Assembly: GCA_900755895.1 (NCBI GenBank)
Contig: CAAEIG010000228.1
Coordinates: 1-14,713 of the forward strand
DNA: 14,713 nt
From: Clostridia bacterium
GTDB lineage: Bacteria > Bacillota > Clostridia > Oscillospirales > Acutalibacteraceae
Direction of reading: 5' to 3'
The notes below the pieces were generated by a model, which worked only from the letters and a program-made list of their open reading frames with translations, ran no database searches and was not told the origin of the DNA. The translations under genes were made by a program, and so were the position numbers. The first letter of the stretch is position 1. The number at the start of each line of letters is the position of its first letter. Below are positions 1 to 7,179 of the stretch, in pieces.

Positions 1-256
1 CCCCCAGTGTCTCCAGGATGGATTTGTACTTGCTCTCCAGTTCCGCGCCTTTCAAGGTGTTCATATCCGACCAGCCGCAGCCGGCGGGGATACCGGTCTC
101 CCGCTTGTAGGGTGGTTTTGCGTACTCGTCGGACATTTTCAGAAAAATCAGGTATGTAAGCTGCTCCAGGTAGTCGCCGTAGGACACGCCGTCGTCCCGC
201 AGAGGGCCGCACATCCCCCAGACTTTGGAGATGATAGTTGAGGTTTGGTCAGGCAT
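1..256 (-). CDS. hsdM: Type I restriction-modification DNA methyltransferase subunit HsdM, N-terminal part
   Basis: The 85 visible codons encode the start of an HsdM adenine methyltransferase subunit, which pairs with HsdS to methylate the recognition sequence and with HsdR for cleavage. The sequence shows the family N-terminal helical region, including SYGDYLEQLTYLIFLKMSDE followed by the segment IPAGCGWSDM. The AdoMet-binding and NPPF catalytic motifs lie beyond the window edge and cannot be checked. The ATG at 256 is preceded by AAGGA about ten bases upstream. The gene begins 15 nt after the DUF2971 stop codon, so it is the last visible gene of the hsdR-led operon. Base composition is GC-rich like hsdR and unlike the two genes just upstream. 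Identity as HsdM is well supported by the motif and the operon; full-length integrity is unknown. Confidence 0.9.
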   Translation of the reverse strand, partial: MPDQTSTIISKVWGMCGPLRDDGVSYGDYLEQLTYLIFLKMSDEYAKPPYKRETGIPAGCGWSDMNTLKGAELESKYKSILETLG

Positions 257-271
257 ATAAAATCAATCCTT

Positions 272-1216
272 TTATGGGCTGTATGGAATCTTTGAGCGAA
301 AGAAGTCTCCATAGTTTAAATGGTATTTAGGACCCAGCATTCTTTCCACGCTAAATTCTGCCATTTGTTGTTTTTCTGATGGCGAAATTCCTATTGACTT
401 TATCGCCTCTGCAGGAAACTCAAGTTTTGTATATGGGATAAAAACGCCATCTTTTATGCGATAATCAATTTTGTAGAGTCCAGGCTTTCCAGGAAAAATA
501 TGATCCTGTAAAACGATTCTAAACTCATTTTCGTCATAGAACGCGTGGTGTTTAAAGAATACTCCCAAGTTTTCCAATGGAATTCCTATTATGGAAAAGA
601 TGCGGTCCTTCTTAGGTTCAGCAAGATATTGAACATATATATGTTCGTATTCGCTCAATAAATCAGTTAAAATTTTCTCTTGCTGAACCTCATCATATAT
701 CACTTTCCCAGATATTAGATGGAACAAGCCAGGTTCAGGTATATTTGATATAAGTTCTTTTTTCATAAAACCAATGTTATATCCCATACTGTTTCCTGTT
801 TTTGTGTAGCACTTCCACATATTCAAATTATCTTGATCCAGCGAAAAAGATATAACATAGCTATCTCGTTTATACGCAAAAAGCAACCGATTGGATAGAT
901 CATATTTTTTAAGCCAATGGTCACATAATTTTAAAATCCGAGTACAAAAATCAGGATTCCATTCTTTACGTTTTGCCTTTACAATACGCTCTACAAGTCC
1001 ATAAATATATCGCAATTCACTGCTATCATTTAGATAATTGATATCCGTAGCCCACAGGCTATTGCTCTCTGTAATTCCTAATATTCCTTCTGGAGAAGTA
1101 TAGTGATAAATTATCGTATCCTCTGGTATATCTGGTATTTGTTTTATGTACCGATAATAGATATCAAACGCTTGTTGTTCGATGCTCTTTGATTCCTGCT
1201 CCAAAGAATTGTCCAT
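272..1216 (-). CDS. DUF2971 family protein inside the type I R-M operon
   Basis: A 314-aa soluble protein with the conserved blocks of the DUF2971 family: IYHYTS (residues 36-41), LWATDINYLND (54-64), VISFS (121-125), a W-x-x-Y block ending in YNIGF (about 133-150), and KHHAFYDENEFR (222-233). The molecular function of this family is not established to my knowledge; members are frequent in accessory and defence islands. The first two blocks resemble the His-containing strand of ADP-ribosyltransferase folds such as DarT (HxT followed by a turn into a hydrophobic helix), but that is an inference from pattern only. Its ATG overlaps the hsdS stop codon as TAATG, and its ribosome binding site (GGGGAGG) lies within the last hsdS codons, so translation is probably coupled. 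No signal peptide or membrane segment is seen. The gene is markedly AT-rich compared with hsdR. Confidence 0.82.
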   Translation of the reverse strand: MDNSLEQESKSIEQQAFDIYYRYIKQIPDIPEDTIIYHYTSPEGILGITESNSLWATDINYLNDSSELRYIYGLVERIVKAKRKEWNPDFCTRILKLCDHWLKKYDLSNRLLFAYKRDSYVISFSLDQDNLNMWKCYTKTGNSMGYNIGFMKKELISNIPEPGLFHLISGKVIYDEVQQEKILTDLLSEYEHIYVQYLAEPKKDRIFSIIGIPLENLGVFFKHHAFYDENEFRIVLQDHIFPGKPGLYKIDYRIKDGVFIPYTKLEFPAEAIKSIGISPSEKQQMAEFSVERMLGPKYHLNYGDFFRSKIPYSP

Positions 1217-2364
1217 TAAAGCAGCCTCCCCTCAAAGGCTTGTTTCAAAATACTCTGCCGCAGGGCTTCTGCTTTCTGCAAGGAAGTGTCAACGGTCTGT
1301 TCGATGCTGTCACAAACAGATAACCGAAATTCAATTTCTGATACTGCATGATCCTGTGTATTCTTATCAGCACTCGGAACAGGCACTTTCACAAGTGATT
1401 GTCCGGTTAAATGCTTAATTCCAGTCCCCGTAAAAAAACGCTTTAGTTGCCCTGTCTGAGCTGCAAACCACAAGTAATACATATAAAATTTAGGATTAGA
1501 CCCATCTGTAAAACGGACGCGATGAAGAGCCTTTTGATAGAAAATAGGCTCCTGTTCTTCCCACACAGCGCAACGCCCCGGTTCTCCCCCCTCACAAATC
1601 ACAAGATCACCATATTGAATAGAATATTTCTCTATTTCATCCAAACCAATACGCATTTCCAACAAATCAGATAGGTCAAAATTAAACCATCGCACATTAA
1701 TATTTCGTAAGTAGCGTTGTGGCGTTCCAGTATTTTTCTCCTTATCGAGCATCTTCCCTAATCTGGCATCCGTAATGTTACCAAATGGGACAAAACTTTC
1801 AGCACATCTAAACGCCTCTTTCAGCACCGCCTGCCGGTAGACCTTCAGCTTTTCCTTCGCGGTTTTCAGTTCCGCCACGCTGGCGTCCAGTTTGGAAAAC
1901 AGCTCCTCGATTTTGGAGACTATGCGCTCTTGTTCATCAAGGGAGGGAACAGGCACCTCAATATTTTTAATGACATTTTGTGTAATCGCTTTGAAGGTTG
2001 TTCCTGTACCTGACTTCTGCAACTGTGCCTCATAGTACCTGAAAAAGTACAAAAGATACTTCAAACGAATACTACTGCCCGGACGAATTGCTGTTAATCC
2101 ACGACCAATACACACCTTTCCAGGAGATAGATTTGTCGGACCAACAGGAGCTCGAACAGATAAAAGGATATCATCTTTCTCCGCTATTCTGATTGGTTGA
2201 GAACAGTATGTCCTTATATTAGGATACAAGGCTCCAAAATCTGCTTTTCCCTGAAAAAAAGGAATCCCTTCTCCATTAGTGTTATAATATTTTGACTCCG
2301 GTGATTGCCCTGCTATAATGGCGGCAATATCTTTAAGCAAATATTTTTGTATCTCATTTTTCAT
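1216..2364 (-). CDS. hsdS: Type I restriction-modification specificity subunit HsdS
   Basis: HsdS holds the two target recognition domains (TRDs) that choose the bipartite DNA site for the HsdM/HsdR complex. The 382-aa product has the canonical layout: TRD1 (about 6-135, with IPFFQGKADFG and VCIGRGLTAIRP), first conserved helical spacer (about 137-187, VPVPSLDEQERI then a long helix), TRD2 (about 193-325), and a second conserved region (about 327-382, ending RQSILKQAFEGRLL). I chose the ATG at 2364 because it overlaps the stop codon of the upstream 117-aa gene by 11 nt and starts right before the conserved TRD1 entry; an in-frame ATG at 2406 would add 14 residues translated from inside that gene. 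Both TRDs are AT-rich, while the spacer around 1800-1930 is GC-rich like hsdR, a sign of TRD exchange. The protein appears intact. Confidence 0.93.
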   Translation of the reverse strand: MKNEIQKYLLKDIAAIIAGQSPESKYYNTNGEGIPFFQGKADFGALYPNIRTYCSQPIRIAEKDDILLSVRAPVGPTNLSPGKVCIGRGLTAIRPGSSIRLKYLLYFFRYYEAQLQKSGTGTTFKAITQNVIKNIEVPVPSLDEQERIVSKIEELFSKLDASVAELKTAKEKLKVYRQAVLKEAFRCAESFVPFGNITDARLGKMLDKEKNTGTPQRYLRNINVRWFNFDLSDLLEMRIGLDEIEKYSIQYGDLVICEGGEPGRCAVWEEQEPIFYQKALHRVRFTDGSNPKFYMYYLWFAAQTGQLKRFFTGTGIKHLTGQSLVKVPVPSADKNTQDHAVSEIEFRLSVCDSIEQTVDTSLQKAEALRQSILKQAFEGRLL

Positions 2365-2707
2365 ATCTACATTTATTCCCACAGTTCTTGCAATACACTT
2401 CGGCAACTCCGTAAGTATTAAGCACTTTCATTTGATAAAGTTTGTTTTCCTTGGCCCAACACACAGCGCAGTAAGGTAGCTGCCGTTCATCGTCGCTAAT
2501 AGAAATATATGGTTGGTTGTGTCGAATAATACTCTGTTCCAAATCTCTTATCTTACGTAACTCAGCATTTTCTTCTTTCAATCTCGCATTTTCTGCCTGC
2601 AAATCAAGTGCCTGGGCGCTCAAATCCAACAGTTTCCGGTATAATTCAACATTATCAGCTTTCTGTGCTACATTAAGTGCATCTTTAAAAGCATCATAGA
2701 TTCCCAT
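2354..2707 (-). CDS. Small coiled-coil and zinc-ribbon protein of the R-M operon
   Basis: I do not recognise a named family with certainty. The 117-aa protein has three parts. Residues 1-25 form a short amphipathic start (MGIYDAFKDALNVAQKADN). Residues about 28-62 form a heptad-rich coiled coil (LDLQAENARLKEENAELRKI). The C-terminal zinc-ribbon-like part has C80-x2-C83 and C106-x2-C109 plus C113. The start is preceded by AAGGGAG about six bases upstream. The gene lies 13 nt after hsdR and overlaps hsdS by 11 nt, so it is very probably co-translated with them. A role as an oligomerising adaptor or DNA-binding partner of the R-M complex is inference from architecture and position only. Its AT-rich composition matches the neighbouring hsdS TRD1 and DUF2971 rather than hsdR. 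Confidence 0.78.
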   Translation of the reverse strand: MGIYDAFKDALNVAQKADNVELYRKLLDLSAQALDLQAENARLKEENAELRKIRDLEQSIIRHNQPYISISDDERQLPYCAVCWAKENKLYQMKVLNTYGVAEVYCKNCGNKCRYEK

Positions 2708-2720
2708 ATTATTCTCCCTT

Positions 2721-5462
2721 TTACGCCACCAATTCCCGATTCATCTCCCGCAAAATCTCCTCGTACTTGTCCCCAAACACCTGATAGAACCGCCCCAGGC
2801 CGCCCCTGCGGTCGAAGGGACTCAGGTCCAGGTCCTCCGGCTGGATGCTCAGGGAGGCAGCGATATGATCCTTCACCAGCTGGAGCCACTCCATCTGTTC
2901 CGGGGTAAAGTGGACCGCGCCGGCGTTGCGGCGGAAGGTCCACTGCTGGAAGTTATAGTTCACCTTGTCGGCAAAGGGCTGGAGGCTGTCCGCCTCCTCC
3001 ATCTCGAACCGCACCAGGGACACCAGGTCGGCCAGCTGGCGCACGGTACTGGTCTGCTTCACCTTCTCCGGCTTCTGAATGGCATAGCAGTCCCACAGCC
3101 GCTCCAGGGTGACGCCCTTCTCCCGCAGCTTCTCATACAGAGCTTTCAGCTTTTCCAGAACTATGGGCCGGTCCTGATAGGTCTGGCTGTACAGGATGCG
3201 CAGAGCGATGATCTCGTCCTTGTGCTCCTGGATAAAGTCACGGAAGGTCTGGATCACCCGCTGGGCGGTCTGCTCTTTCTGGGCGTCGAATCCGGCGAAG
3301 AGCACCGTGTCCGGGTTAGTGTTGTCGATGATCTGCTCGTGGCTGCGGCGGACATTTTCGATAAAATCCCGCACCTCCGGGCGGCAGAAGGGAGCAGCCG
3401 CCTGGGCCACTGCCTCCTTTTGGACGGACTGCACCTGCTCCGCGGTAGGCTCCTGTGTGTGGAATTTCTCCCGGGCCGCGGCGGTGAGCACATCCTCGTC
3501 AAAGGCGTCCAGCAGCTCCTCCGCCAGTTTGTTGGCGGGCAGGCCCACCACCTCCGTAAACTCCTTCCGCTCGCCGGGCGACATCTGACTGTTCAGGCGG
3601 ATGATCCGTCCGGCCAGGGAGGTGAGGGTATTTTCGTCCCGGGCTCCCAGCGCCACATTCAGCATCAGTTCTTTCAAAGAGACAGAGGGCTTGCGTTCCA
3701 GGACACGGGTGTCCGACTTCTTGGAGGTAGTAACCCCCACAGCGTCCACAATGACAAAGTGGTCCTTATTCTCTGTGGCCGAGGGCGTGACCTTCTGTAA
3801 ATCGTCCTTGCTGAGGATGCGGGTCCCCCGCCCCTTCATCTGCTCAAAGTAGTTCCGGCTGCGCACATCCCGCATGAAGATCAGGCACTCGATGGGCTTC
3901 ACATCGGTGCCGGTGGCGATCATGTCCACAGTAACGGCGATCCGGGGGTTATAGCTGTTGCGGAAACTGCTGAGGGTCCCCTCCGGGTCCTGGGCCGAGT
4001 AGGTGATCTTCTGGCAGAACTCGTTCCCCTCGCCGAACTCCTCCCGAACGATCTGGACGATGTCGTCGGCGTGGCTGTCTGTCTTGGCAAAGATCAGGGT
4101 CTTGGGGACCTCACGCCGACGGGGGAACAGTCTGGTGAACAGATTTTCCCGGAAAGAGCGGATCACTGTGCGGATCTGACTGGGGTTGACGATGTCCCGG
4201 TCCAGCTGGGTGGGCCGGTAGTCCACATCCTCGTCCATCTGCTTCCACCGCTTTTCCCTGGAAAGCCGGTTGCGGTATTCGATCATCTGCTTCATGATGT
4301 GGGCGCCGCTCTTGGTCACCTGAGTCTCAATGAGGAAGATGTCCTCCCCCACATTGACCCCGTCGATGATGGCCTGCTCCCGAGAATATTCGCTGACCAC
4401 ATTCTCGTTGAAAAAGGCAAAGGTGCGCTTGTCCGGCGTGGCAGTCAGTCCGATCAGGAAGGCGTCAAAGTAATCCAGAACCTGCTGCCACACATTGTAG
4501 ATAGAGCGGTGACACTCGTCGATGATGATACAGTCGAAAAATTCCGGCGGATATTTCTCGTTGTAGACCACCTCTTTGGCAGGCTGGTGGTCTGCTGTGG
4601 TCAACTCGTTGAAAGAGGTCTCCTCCGCAGACTCGTCCAGCTCCTCCCCTTTCAGGATGGAATACATCCGCTGGATGGTACTGATGCACACCTGCACATC
4701 GTTTGGCAGGTAAGAGTTCTTCAGCCGCCGCACACCGTAGAGCTGGGAGAAAGATCGGTTGTCGTCATTAGGCCGATAGGCCAGAAATTCCCGCTCCGCC
4801 TGCTCTCCCAGGCCCTTGGTATCCACCAGGAACAGCACCCGGTTGATCTTGGCATATTTCAGCAGACGATAAACTGCGGTGATGGCGGTAAACGTCTTGC
4901 CTGCGCCGGTGGCCATCTGAATAAGCGCTCTGGGACGGTTCTCACCGAAGGACTTCTCCAGATTGTGGATGGCCGTGACCTGGCAATCCCGGAACCCGGT
5001 AGTGTCCAGGGGCGGAAAATGCTTCATGTTGTTGCGGGTGGTGTCATCCTGTTTCAGCAGTTCCCGCAGGCTCTCTGGCCGATGGAAACTGAAGATGCGG
5101 CGGGAGCGGTATTTCTGGTCTTTGTAATCGGTAAAACGAGTCAGCTTTCCCGTGGCTTCATAGGCAAACCGGATGCGGTAGTCTGTCTTGACCCACTTGA
5201 AGGTACTCCTGGCGTACCGGCTGGACTGCGCCTCAGCCGTGGTGATATTTTCGCCTTTTTCATCTGCCTTGGCCTCCACAACCCCGACTGGGATGCCATC
5301 TATAAAAAGCGCATAATCCACCGGCCCGGTGCTGGTGGGAAATTCCCGCACCGCTACGCCGGGAGCAGCCATGGGATTGAGCTGCCGCATATCCTGCAAA
5401 ATCCAACCGGACTGAATGAGTCTCTGATCAATTGCCTCACGCGCTTTTTGTTCAGGAGTCAT
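2721..5462 (-). CDS. hsdR: Type I restriction endonuclease subunit HsdR (nuclease and translocase)
   Basis: HsdR translocates unmethylated DNA using ATP and cleaves it. The 913-aa protein (numbered from the ATG at 5462) begins with a PD-(D/E)xK nuclease domain (D49 in VDYALF, E63-x-K65 in VGVVEAK). SF2 helicase motifs follow in order: Walker A MATGAGKT (183-190), DECH box (315-318), LTATP (339-343), motif V around TVDMIATGTDVK (508-519), and motif VI QMKGRGTRIL (538-547). A long helical C-terminal region follows. The size is slightly below the usual 1000 or so residues but all motifs are present. A GTG at 5471 is an alternative start; I prefer the ATG because GGTGA sits a good distance before it, although neither site is strong. 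It is the first gene of the operon, about 85 nt downstream of the inferred transcription start. Codon use is GC-rich. Confidence 0.96.
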   Translation of the reverse strand: MTPEQKAREAIDQRLIQSGWILQDMRQLNPMAAPGVAVREFPTSTGPVDYALFIDGIPVGVVEAKADEKGENITTAEAQSSRYARSTFKWVKTDYRIRFAYEATGKLTRFTDYKDQKYRSRRIFSFHRPESLRELLKQDDTTRNNMKHFPPLDTTGFRDCQVTAIHNLEKSFGENRPRALIQMATGAGKTFTAITAVYRLLKYAKINRVLFLVDTKGLGEQAEREFLAYRPNDDNRSFSQLYGVRRLKNSYLPNDVQVCISTIQRMYSILKGEELDESAEETSFNELTTADHQPAKEVVYNEKYPPEFFDCIIIDECHRSIYNVWQQVLDYFDAFLIGLTATPDKRTFAFFNENVVSEYSREQAIIDGVNVGEDIFLIETQVTKSGAHIMKQMIEYRNRLSREKRWKQMDEDVDYRPTQLDRDIVNPSQIRTVIRSFRENLFTRLFPRRREVPKTLIFAKTDSHADDIVQIVREEFGEGNEFCQKITYSAQDPEGTLSSFRNSYNPRIAVTVDMIATGTDVKPIECLIFMRDVRSRNYFEQMKGRGTRILSKDDLQKVTPSATENKDHFVIVDAVGVTTSKKSDTRVLERKPSVSLKELMLNVALGARDENTLTSLAGRIIRLNSQMSPGERKEFTEVVGLPANKLAEELLDAFDEDVLTAAAREKFHTQEPTAEQVQSVQKEAVAQAAAPFCRPEVRDFIENVRRSHEQIIDNTNPDTVLFAGFDAQKEQTAQRVIQTFRDFIQEHKDEIIALRILYSQTYQDRPIVLEKLKALYEKLREKGVTLERLWDCYAIQKPEKVKQTSTVRQLADLVSLVRFEMEEADSLQPFADKVNYNFQQWTFRRNAGAVHFTPEQMEWLQLVKDHIAASLSIQPEDLDLSPFDRRGGLGRFYQVFGDKYEEILREMNRELVA

Positions 5463-5531
5463 GGAGGTCACCCCGCTTTTCTTGAATGATTATACGTACT
5501 CCAATGTTTCCTCGCTTTGTTGCCAATCGGG

Positions 5532-5551
5532 AAATATTTTCAAATATATTT
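5532..5551. promoter_or_regulatory. Two adjacent AT palindromes at the hsdR transcription start
   Basis: AAATATTT (5532-5539) and AAATATATTT (5542-5551) are each perfect palindromes separated by two bases. They lie at about -4 to +16 relative to the transcription start inferred from the upstream promoter. This is a typical place for a repressor operator in R-M operons, but AT-rich palindromes also arise by chance and no controller gene is seen nearby. Confidence 0.3.
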
Positions 5552-5553
5552 TT

Positions 5554-5582
5554 ATTATAACATGGGCCTCCTAATTCAACAA
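5554..5582 (-). promoter_or_regulatory. Sigma-A type promoter of the hsdR operon
   Basis: On the minus strand, TTGTTG (5577-5582) and a perfect TATAAT (5554-5559) are separated by exactly 17 bp. Transcription would start near 5547 and give a leader of about 85 nt before hsdR. No other convincing promoter was found before the five minus-strand genes, so this is probably the promoter of the whole operon. Confidence 0.75.
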
Positions 5583-5940
5583 CTGAGCGTTTGAGTCATC
5601 CTCATACAATCGTCAAAACGATATGGACCAAGGAGTCGCCAATCCAAGAGCCCTTGCCCCTCATTTAATGCTTTCAGAAGTTAAGGGTATGCTCCAAAGC
5701 GCCTACCGTCCGGGCTTCCCGGTCGCAGCAGCAATTCTTCACCCACATCTTCAAATTCTTTCCAAAGAATACTTCTATACCCTGTACTAATAGGAAGCAT
5801 GTATAGTTCCATAGTATGTTCCTTCATGCCTGCTTGATCCTAATTTTGAGGACCCAAACACACATACTGTACTTGCAAAAGGGGCGCTTTGCTTGGATGT
5901 AAGAAACAGACACAGGTTTAAATATGATACACTGAAACAA
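5583..5940. other. Gap without a convincing gene
   Basis: This stretch between the R-M promoter and the DUF6076 terminator holds no recognisable gene. A 48-codon minus-strand reading frame runs from an ATG at 5827 to a TAA at 5681 (begins MKEHTMELYM, contains GYRSILWKEFEDVGEE). It has only a poor ribosome binding site. A second open frame overlaps just upstream of it in another phase, which would fit a decayed, frameshifted gene. I cannot name a parent family. Confidence 0.5.
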
Positions 5941-5977
5941 AGAAATGCCGGTGGAGGAGTATCCCACCGGCATTTCT
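5941..5977 (-). terminator. Intrinsic terminator of the DUF6076 gene
   Basis: A perfect 14-bp stem (5941-5954 with 5964-5977) closes a 9-nt loop. On the minus strand it begins one base after the stop codon of the DUF6076 gene and is followed by a T-rich tract (TTTGTTT). The core ATGCCGGTGG/CCACCGGCAT is strongly GC-rich. It could also slow plus-strand transcription, but the following plus-strand bases are less T-rich. Confidence 0.85.
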
Positions 5978-5978
5978 C

Positions 5979-7052
5979 TTATAACTTATCCAATTGCTGT
6001 TTTAGTTCCTCATCCGCTAACTCCCCTCTCTCAGACCGCTCCAACAATCCCTGCGCCTTAGCCACAGCTACGTTCCACTCATCTATGGTAATCTTCTTCC
6101 GATTTTTTCTCTGCTTCAAACGATTGTATGCTCGGTCATATTCTATCTGCGCCGGCGTGCGGCCAGTCCTGTCCCTGGCCTCCTTACGATGGGCTCCCAC
6201 TTTCCGGCAGGTGCGCTCTGTCTCACCTGGCGCAATGTTATTGCAGTAACAGGTGTTATAACCCGCTGTAAGCAGAAAATATTTCCCGCAGTTGTGGCAG
6301 CGCCGGGGGACATTGCCCACCGAAAGTCCCCGAAAGAACTCCACCTCCAAGAAATCCAGAAGAGCAGAAAATCTGGTCCGCTCCGCTAAAATGACCTTGT
6401 CCTCACCTACTGGGGACAGCATCGGCACAAACTGCACCTTGATTGGAAAACTGTGATCGAGCTCACACGTGCCACGTTCCAAAAGCTCTGCCGTCATAAT
6501 ATCGCTGTAAAATTGAAAGACTCCCACAGCGTAAGATTCCGAATTTCTCCGCTCCAGCGATTCAAAGTATCCGTCCAGCATCAGAGAAATCTGTTTCTGA
6601 AATGTACGCAGGAGCTCATTGACACCCATAAGCTTACGTAGGTTCTCGTCTACTCCGGCTCTTCCTTCTACAGTCAGATACCGAATTCGGCTCCATAGCT
6701 TTTCTAACAAGGGGGCGTTTTGTGCCACTGGATGCAACCAGTCAATATTCAAGTCCCGATAGACCGGTAGCACAGATACCAAATTCCATACATCCTGCAA
6801 TTTTTTCTGTGCCCGAAGTACTGACTTCTCGGTATCTTGTTCCCATACTTCCTGCACGGTATGAAAAAATTCCATCAGTATCTGATCGATCCGAAATAAC
6901 TCGGATTCCTCTAGGTTCAGGATATCCACAACACACTGACCAATTGGGTATTCCCGCGCTCCAATAAAAACACGGTCACTATAGAACAACGCTGTAAAAT
7001 CATCTACAGCCTCTGTAAAAACCTGCTCACTATCAAATGTCTCGCCTACCAT
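5979..7052 (-). CDS. DUF6076 family protein with a C-terminal zinc-binding domain
   Basis: A 357-aa protein that matches the DUF6076 pattern as I know it from accessory regions of Clostridia; its function is not established. The N-terminal two thirds are largely helical with no membrane segment. Near the C-terminus a cysteine cluster RRCHNCGKYF (251-260; C252, C255), C268-x-C270 and C282 suggests a zinc site. A basic stretch follows (about 286-322, many R and K) that could contact nucleic acid; this is inference. The ATG at 7052 has AGGAGG immediately upstream. The gene stands alone with its own promoter (7139-7167) and terminator (5941-5977), and is divergent from the excisionase-like gene, sharing its promoter region. 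Assignment to the family is fairly secure; any role in element control is a guess from position. Confidence 0.75.
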   Translation of the reverse strand: MVGETFDSEQVFTEAVDDFTALFYSDRVFIGAREYPIGQCVVDILNLEESELFRIDQILMEFFHTVQEVWEQDTEKSVLRAQKKLQDVWNLVSVLPVYRDLNIDWLHPVAQNAPLLEKLWSRIRYLTVEGRAGVDENLRKLMGVNELLRTFQKQISLMLDGYFESLERRNSESYAVGVFQFYSDIMTAELLERGTCELDHSFPIKVQFVPMLSPVGEDKVILAERTRFSALLDFLEVEFFRGLSVGNVPRRCHNCGKYFLLTAGYNTCYCNNIAPGETERTCRKVGAHRKEARDRTGRTPAQIEYDRAYNRLKQRKNRKKITIDEWNVAVAKAQGLLERSERGELADEELKQQLDKL

Positions 7053-7079
7053 ATGCCCTCCTGTCTGTAACCGATCAAC

Positions 7080-7108
7080 TTTTGAGATTTACCCGATCCA
7101 CCTCAAAA
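7080..7108. promoter_or_regulatory. Inverted repeat, possible operator between the divergent genes
   Basis: TTTTGAG (7080-7086) and its exact complement CTCAAAA (7102-7108) are spaced 22 bp centre to centre, about two turns of the helix. The site lies inside the leader of the DUF6076 transcript and just upstream of the plus-strand -35 box at 7112, so a bound protein could affect both promoters. A hairpin role in the leader RNA is the alternative. Confidence 0.4.
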
Positions 7109-7111
7109 CGA

Positions 7112-7140
7112 TTGAACGCCTCTTCTGTCTCTGCTATCAT
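7112..7140 (+). promoter_or_regulatory. Promoter for the excisionase-like gene and mobilization genes
   Basis: TTGAAC (7112-7117) and TATCAT (7135-7140) are separated by 17 bp on the plus strand. Transcription would start near 7147, giving a short leader before the gene at 7180. Its -10 box overlaps the -10 box of the divergent minus-strand promoter by two bases. Confidence 0.6.
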
Positions 7141-7167
7141 TGTATCAGGTAAAGTTTAAAAAATCAA
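7139..7167 (-). promoter_or_regulatory. Promoter for the DUF6076 gene
   Basis: On the minus strand, TTGATT (7162-7167) and TACAAT (7139-7144) are separated by 17 bp. Transcription would start near 7132, leaving a leader of about 80 nt that contains the inverted repeat at 7080-7108. Confidence 0.65.
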
Positions 7168-7179
7168 TCGGAGGTACAC

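Noticed and set aside
2354..2406. Longer hsdS start at 2406
   Set aside because: It would translate 14 extra residues from inside the 117-aa gene and lacks a ribosome binding site; the ATG at 2364 fits the stop/start overlap seen throughout the operon.
2865..3800. 311-codon plus-strand frame
   Set aside because: Antisense to the hsdR C-terminal region, rich in leucine, histidine and glycine without domain motifs; no ribosome binding site.
4071..5489. 472-codon plus-strand open frame opposite hsdR
   Set aside because: It is the exact antisense of the conserved hsdR coding region, shows no protein family pattern, and arises from GC-rich codon use on the other strand.
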